11,015 nucleotides of DNA from NCBI GenBank assembly GCA_902516225.1, contig CABXXS010000030.1:1-11015 (forward strand), read 5' to 3'. The position numbers and the translations under genes are program-made. Source of the DNA: Puniceicoccaceae bacterium. GTDB lineage: Bacteria; Verrucomicrobiota; Verrucomicrobiae; Opitutales; Coraliomargaritaceae. The notes under the pieces were generated by a model. It ran no database searches. It saw only the letters and a list, made by a program, of their open reading frames with translations, and was not told the DNA's origin. This document shows, one piece after another, positions 7,338-11,015 of this stretch (position 1 is its first letter; each line of letters starts with the position of its first letter).

Positions 7338-8007
7338 AATTAGAAAGTTCTCGTTAGTCGTTTCGCTGCTGCTGTTTTCGTCTCAGGTGCACGGACATGA
7401 TCGAAGTTATGAGATGACGGTTGATAATTTCATTAAGCACAACCCTGACATGAGTACTTACGATATCGAGCTAGAAGCAGTTTGTATAGAACGCGATACC
7501 TACAAAGAAATCATCTTAGTAATGAAAAATGATAAGGGCCAAACTTTAGGTAAATTCCTAGAATTTAATAATGCATTCCCTAATGCTGGCTACTACCAAG
7601 ATAGGTACGAATATGATGATCAGAAACATTATGATGCTACTGTCTTTAACTGGTTAACCACTTATGGATTAAAGTCTAAAAATTTTGATTATATATGGCA
7701 TGATAAAGTCTCTTGCTATCGATGGAATGAAGGCCATGGGGTGATCGAAAGAGGTTTTTTTGAAGACATTATAAGAGATGGCACATTTGAAGTCGTCTTT
7801 GAAAATCACCAATTCAAGCGGAATTCTAATAAAGAAGTTTCTGCAGGTAGAAGATTTGTTAAGATCACAAACCCTGAGGCTTTTGAAGAGTTTCTTGAAG
7901 TACCAATAAGTTCACACTTCCCATTTGATCTTAGGCGAAAGCTTAGATCTGCTATTAATATTCTAAGCTTCGATTCCACTTTATATCGTAAGCTTCGAAG
8001 GAATTAG
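7327..8007 (+). CDS. Exported protein of unknown function (226 aa)
   Basis: No family recognised. Two adjacent ATGs (7327, 7330) can serve as the start; both lie inside the last codons of the preceding gene, a strong sign of coupled translation. Residues 1-24 form a signal peptide: KIRK, a Leu/Val/Ser core, and a likely cut after VHG. The mature protein is rich in Asp, Glu, Tyr, Phe and His with two cysteines (in EAVCIE and VSCYRW), and ends in a basic tail (RRKLRS, YRKLRRN). Its composition and size resemble the neighbouring exported protein, and the two may form a periplasmic pair. The gap to the next gene is 25 bases. Exported proteins are unusual beside nuclease and methylase genes, so this pair may be independent cargo on the island. 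Confidence 0.68.
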   Translation: MMNKIRKFSLVVSLLLFSSQVHGHDRSYEMTVDNFIKHNPDMSTYDIELEAVCIERDTYKEIILVMKNDKGQTLGKFLEFNNAFPNAGYYQDRYEYDDQKHYDATVFNWLTTYGLKSKNFDYIWHDKVSCYRWNEGHGVIERGFFEDIIRDGTFEVVFENHQFKRNSNKEVSAGRRFVKITNPEAFEEFLEVPISSHFPFDLRRKLRSAINILSFDSTLYRKLRRN

Positions 8008-8032
8008 GCGGCATTATTTTAAATACTATAGA

Positions 8033-8698
8033 ATGCCTAATTATATTCCCAAAAAAGACAAGATACTCAAGGGTACTCACATAGACTTTGAGGGTTTCGG
8101 TCGTAATCAGTATAGTGCTCATCCACATCCAGTTTTGATTGGTTTGCTAAGGGAAGGTGTTTTTAAGCAAGTAGTCTTTACCCAAGATTATAAAGGAGCA
8201 GCCAAAGATTCTGGGGTCGAACATGACGTGGAATTTTTTCCTAACCGTAATGAATACCTATTACAAATGTTAGAGGGGGTATCTTCTGTTAATAGGCCAC
8301 TATTTGCTTACTCTGTTCATGAGAAGATAGTAATCAGCAAGCTACTTAACCAAAATATTGATAGAACCTACAGAAACGTTAAAAGGTTGGCAGAAGCAGA
8401 GATTAATCGACGTCGTAGTAGACCTACTGGTGCTCTTCTTGAAGTTCCTGACATAATACCAAACACTTTAGAAGGCTTAGCTGAAGCTCTAGGCATCCCG
8501 ATGCAGCATAAACTGCCCCGCGGAGGCGTTACTAGCCGACTTCGCCAGGTAAGCAAATACAGCAAGTCGCAAAAGGCCTGGGAAAAAGCACCCAAGAAAG
8601 TGCGTAAAGCATGGATAGAAGTCTTGAGACACAATAAAGAGGATGTTTGCGTCCTGCCTGAAATACTTTTTAAATTGAAAAAGGTAAATAATAGATAG
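8033..8698 (+). CDS. Predicted DEDD-type RNase H-like nuclease
   Basis: The 221-residue protein fits the RNase H-like fold of DEDD exonucleases, closest in layout to the RNase_H_2 (YprB-like) and DUF2779 groups. Motif I is HIDFEG (16-21), with acidic D18 and E20 at the end of the first strand. The middle motif is FAYSVHEKIVISKLL (91-105), matching the tyrosine, glutamate and leucine spacing of the YnayEk...L element. NTLEGLAEALGI (144-155) corresponds to the segment before motif III, and HNKEDVCVLPEIL (200-212) supplies the last aspartate, D204. The acidic residues expected to bind two metals are therefore present, but the family link is by motif only. There is no signal peptide, so it is cytoplasmic. 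Basic stretches (RRRSR, KYSKSQK) could bind nucleic acid. It is followed after three bases by the 119-aa gene and then the methylase, which suggests a role in defence or DNA processing. Confidence 0.7.
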   Translation: MPNYIPKKDKILKGTHIDFEGFGRNQYSAHPHPVLIGLLREGVFKQVVFTQDYKGAAKDSGVEHDVEFFPNRNEYLLQMLEGVSSVNRPLFAYSVHEKIVISKLLNQNIDRTYRNVKRLAEAEINRRRSRPTGALLEVPDIIPNTLEGLAEALGIPMQHKLPRGGVTSRLRQVSKYSKSQKAWEKAPKKVRKAWIEVLRHNKEDVCVLPEILFKLKKVNNR

Positions 8699-8701
8699 GA
8701 G

Positions 8702-9061
8702 ATGTATATTATCGATAGAAAGTATCATGTCATTCCAGAGGATGATTTATGGCCTGATCCTAAAGACGATTCTATTGGGAAATTATTATTAGAGCATTCA
8801 GGGGAGATCGTTAGAGAGACGAGGACTTTAAGAGCTATTAGAAAAGACCTCTCACGACTTCTGGAAATAGACGGATATTGTCGCTTTACTAGTTCGGCTA
8901 GTAAATACCTTCTATCTCGCGTCGGAGAATCTGCAATCTATGCTGTGCCTAAAGATAAAAATGGTCATTTAAAACAATTTAGGGGCAAAATAATACGTAT
9001 TGTGTGTATTGGAGCTTCGGCCTGGTCGCGTGAATACGCTGTCGGCATTTATAAAACTTAA
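8702..9061 (+). CDS. Unknown 119-aa protein between nuclease and methylase genes
   Basis: I do not recognise it. The ATG at 8702 directly follows AGGAG (8697-8701), which is too close for a standard ribosome binding site. The previous stop codon ends only three bases upstream, so reinitiation is plausible. No alternative ATG, GTG or TTG follows in frame for many codons. The N-terminal half is acidic (PEDDLWPDPKDD) and the middle strongly charged (RETRTLRAIRKDLSRLLE, probably helical). The end looks like strands (KIIRIVCIGASAWSREYAVGIYKT). It has no membrane segment, signal peptide or recognisable catalytic motif. The gap to the methylase gene is 24 bases. Its position suggests a partner or specificity protein of the nuclease-methylase set, which is inference. 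Confidence 0.6.
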   Translation: MYIIDRKYHVIPEDDLWPDPKDDSIGKLLLEHSGEIVRETRTLRAIRKDLSRLLEIDGYCRFTSSASKYLLSRVGESAIYAVPKDKNGHLKQFRGKIIRIVCIGASAWSREYAVGIYKT

Positions 9062-9085
9062 GCTAACATCGGCTAAGCACGTGAT

Positions 9086-11015
9086 ATGGAAAATTCAATA
9101 AATCTAAATTTTATAGACGAAACTCAATTCGACCCTCGGCAAAATAACCTCAAGATTGGGGGCCTAGAGTCAGAATCGCTTTTTTTGGGTCAAGGCAATC
9201 AAGCTTTGGAGGTAGTGGTTTTCAGTTCGAATTCGCAGCCTACAAATTCAATACTTCATAGTGCATGGAAAGCTAGATCCGACGGTAGGGCCGCACCAGT
9301 ACTTGTTGCAGTAATTCATAATGGAGGTGCTTCTTTATGTGGTGTTAGCGGCGAGCATCCACCAATTTTCCATACTCCAGACATTGGTCAGGCTAAGCGT
9401 CTTTGTGAGGCGGCACTGAGCCAGTCAGATAGGAATACAGCTATTAGATTTTTGGCTGATTCTATGCCATCTCTGGAATCAGAGCTTCCTGGAATTAATA
9501 ATAAAGGACTAATATCACTGCATGAGTTAACTCATGGAACAAGGTCTAGGAATGACTGGAGTAATGCGGCCGATCAATCATCCCAGGTTTTAGGGCTTAA
9601 AGGAGAAGAATTGGTAGAAGCCCTTGGCTTCACTTCAGAGCGCATTGATAATCTGACTAAGCTTCTAAGGTCAGGAGGAGATAGAACTGCTCTAGCTGTT
9701 CTGTTAAATGAGAATGAAACTCCAGAAATTGGTAATAGCCGATTCAATAATTTGTCACCAGTTACCTATGCGCTTTCTAAAGCAGATAGTGAATCATTGG
9801 AGTGGGTCTTAATGGTCCAAGGAGAAAGTTTACGTCTATATAATACTAAAAACATCGGCGTTGGACGTCGAGGACGTACAGAAACATATGTTGAATGCCA
9901 GCCGTCACTATTATCGGAAGAAGATTCAGCTCTTTTGTGGTTATTATTTTCGTCTAGTGCCCTGAAAAAAGGGGGATCAATAAGTTCTATACTTAGTGAA
10001 AGTAAAAGATTTGCTGCAGATGTTGCAGAACAATTAAGGGACCGAGTTTATAATATAGTCGTTCCTTATCTAGCGCTTGGTATAGCCGAAGCACGAAACC
10101 TAGATAGTCCAGATAAAGAAGAGTTGGATCTAACCTATGAGATGTCTCTTACAGTACTCTTTAGGCTTCTCTTCATCGCTTATGCTGAAGATCGAGACTT
10201 ACTCCCATACACAGGCAATGAGAGCTATAGAAAGCGTTCTCTAAAAAACAAATCTCAAGAATTAGCAAAAAATTCAGCTGCTGCACTTGAGCAGCCAAGT
10301 GGTGATCATCATTGGGTAGAAGTAATGCAGCTATTTAAAGCTGTGTCTAAGGGCAATATGGAATGGGGTGTCCCAACATACGAAGGCACAATATTCTCTT
10401 CAGATGCCGCGATCTCAATAGTTGGAGCTGAATTAGCGGATATAACTATTAAAAATGAATTTTTCGAACCTGCACTCCGAGGCTTGCTCTTATGTCTCAA
10501 TACTGATTCTGAACTTGGTCCAGTTGATTTCAGAGCACTTTCAGTCCGCGAATTTGGTACTATCTATGAAGGGTTGCTTGAATCTGAGTTATCCCTTGCA
10601 GAGCAAAACTTAAAATTGGATTCTAATGATAATTATATACCTGCTAATTCAGAAGATGATGCTGGAGTCATCTGTGTAAAAGCTGGAGAGGTATATTTAC
10701 ACAATCGTTCTGGTTCGCGTAAATCTTCAGGTAGTTATTACACCCCAGATTTCTTAGTAGAATATTTGTTAGATGAATCGCTCGAGCCTGCTATAGATAC
10801 TCATTTAAGGGATTTAGAAACACTTTCAGAAGCCGAGGTAACTGAACAATTTTTTGATTTTCGTGTAGCCGACATTGCTATGGGGTCAGGTCATTTCTTA
10901 GTTGCAGCGATAGACCGTATAGAAAGACGTTTTTCCATATGGCTCGAGGCAAATCCTTGCCCAGGAATTTTGAGAGAGCTTCAATCATTAAAAGAATCGG
11001 CTCGTAAAGAACTAG
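9086..11015 (+). CDS. Eco57I-like adenine-specific DNA methyltransferase (type IIG/PglX/DrmMI-like), partial
   Basis: The frame is open from the ATG at 9086 to the window end, giving 643 codons; the C-terminus is missing. Residues about 360-374 (RLLFIAYAEDRDLLP) match a helical element typical of large Eco57I-type methylases. SGSYYTPDF (548-556) is the conserved lead-in to the catalytic domain, and VADIAMGSGHFL (594-605) is motif I, the AdoMet-binding loop with Asp596 and GSG. The catalytic NPPY motif should lie just beyond the edge. The N-terminal 250 residues contain a strand-rich segment (about 60-85) but no PD-(D/E)XK site that I can recognise. Its size and layout fit a single-chain type IIG enzyme or the methylase of a BREX or DISARM system. 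The downstream genes, unseen here, would decide between them. No ribosome binding site is obvious. It probably N6-methylates adenine at specific sites. Confidence 0.88.
   Translation, partial: MENSINLNFIDETQFDPRQNNLKIGGLESESLFLGQGNQALEVVVFSSNSQPTNSILHSAWKARSDGRAAPVLVAVIHNGGASLCGVSGEHPPIFHTPDIGQAKRLCEAALSQSDRNTAIRFLADSMPSLESELPGINNKGLISLHELTHGTRSRNDWSNAADQSSQVLGLKGEELVEALGFTSERIDNLTKLLRSGGDRTALAVLLNENETPEIGNSRFNNLSPVTYALSKADSESLEWVLMVQGESLRLYNTKNIGVGRRGRTETYVECQPSLLSEEDSALLWLLFSSSALKKGGSISSILSESKRFAADVAEQLRDRVYNIVVPYLALGIAEARNLDSPDKEELDLTYEMSLTVLFRLLFIAYAEDRDLLPYTGNESYRKRSLKNKSQELAKNSAAALEQPSGDHHWVEVMQLFKAVSKGNMEWGVPTYEGTIFSSDAAISIVGAELADITIKNEFFEPALRGLLLCLNTDSELGPVDFRALSVREFGTIYEGLLESELSLAEQNLKLDSNDNYIPANSEDDAGVICVKAGEVYLHNRSGSRKSSGSYYTPDFLVEYLLDESLEPAIDTHLRDLETLSEAEVTEQFFDFRVADIAMGSGHFLVAAIDRIERRFSIWLEANPCPGILRELQSLKESARKEL

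Noticed and set aside
8368..8728. Two minus-strand ORFs of 88 and 79 codons opposite the DEDD nuclease gene
   Set aside because: They overlap each other and the plus-strand gene, which has recognisable motifs and operon-like spacing.

Overview
The window joins a conserved chromosomal stretch (about 1-4034) to an AT-richer accessory region (about 4131-11015), with the join at a duplicated, damaged tRNA locus. The style points to a Verrucomicrobiota bacterium, possibly of the Opitutae: several genes lack a clear Shine-Dalgarno sequence, there is an aromatic-repeat secreted protein, and the housekeeping genes have moderate GC. This placement is inference; nothing here is decisive for taxonomy.

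Housekeeping part. A divergent pair opens the window: the N-terminus of a polytopic membrane protein on the minus strand that looks like ComEC/Rec2, and a small YvlD-like (phage_holin_4_2 family) membrane protein on the plus strand. Next come lpd (dihydrolipoyl dehydrogenase), then a convergent L,D-transpeptidase gene (YkuD fold), with a hairpin between the two stop codons. The transpeptidase gene is head-to-head with asd (aspartate-semialdehyde dehydrogenase), and their start regions overlap by 7 bp. Asd makes the aspartate semialdehyde from which diaminopimelate, lysine, methionine and threonine derive, and the transpeptidase acts on diaminopimelate-containing peptidoglycan stems, so the two meet in wall metabolism.

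Junction. Just after asd lies a 93-bp segment (4038-4130) made of a leader plus the 5' half of a CAU-anticodon tRNA gene. It recurs exactly 1250 bp later (5288-5380) with 5 mismatches. The first copy breaks at the anticodon. The second is intact through the T arm but then loses the 3' strand of its acceptor stem. Between the copies sits one secreted aromatic-repeat protein gene. Beyond the second copy is a 45-codon minus-strand ORF that could be a decayed integrase tail. The arrangement suggests nested insertions at a tRNA gene.

Accessory operon. From about 5655 all recognised genes run rightwards with short gaps or overlaps: an 81-aa basic protein, two exported proteins of unknown function whose genes overlap (456 and 226 aa), a DEDD/RNase H-like nuclease candidate (221 aa), a 119-aa unknown, and the first 643 codons of a large Eco57I-like (type IIG/PglX/DrmMI-like) adenine DNA methyltransferase that runs off the window. 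The nuclease-unknown-methylase set looks like the left part of a DNA-modification or phage-defence module. The exported pair may be separate cargo. No CRISPR array, rRNA gene or complete insertion sequence was seen.
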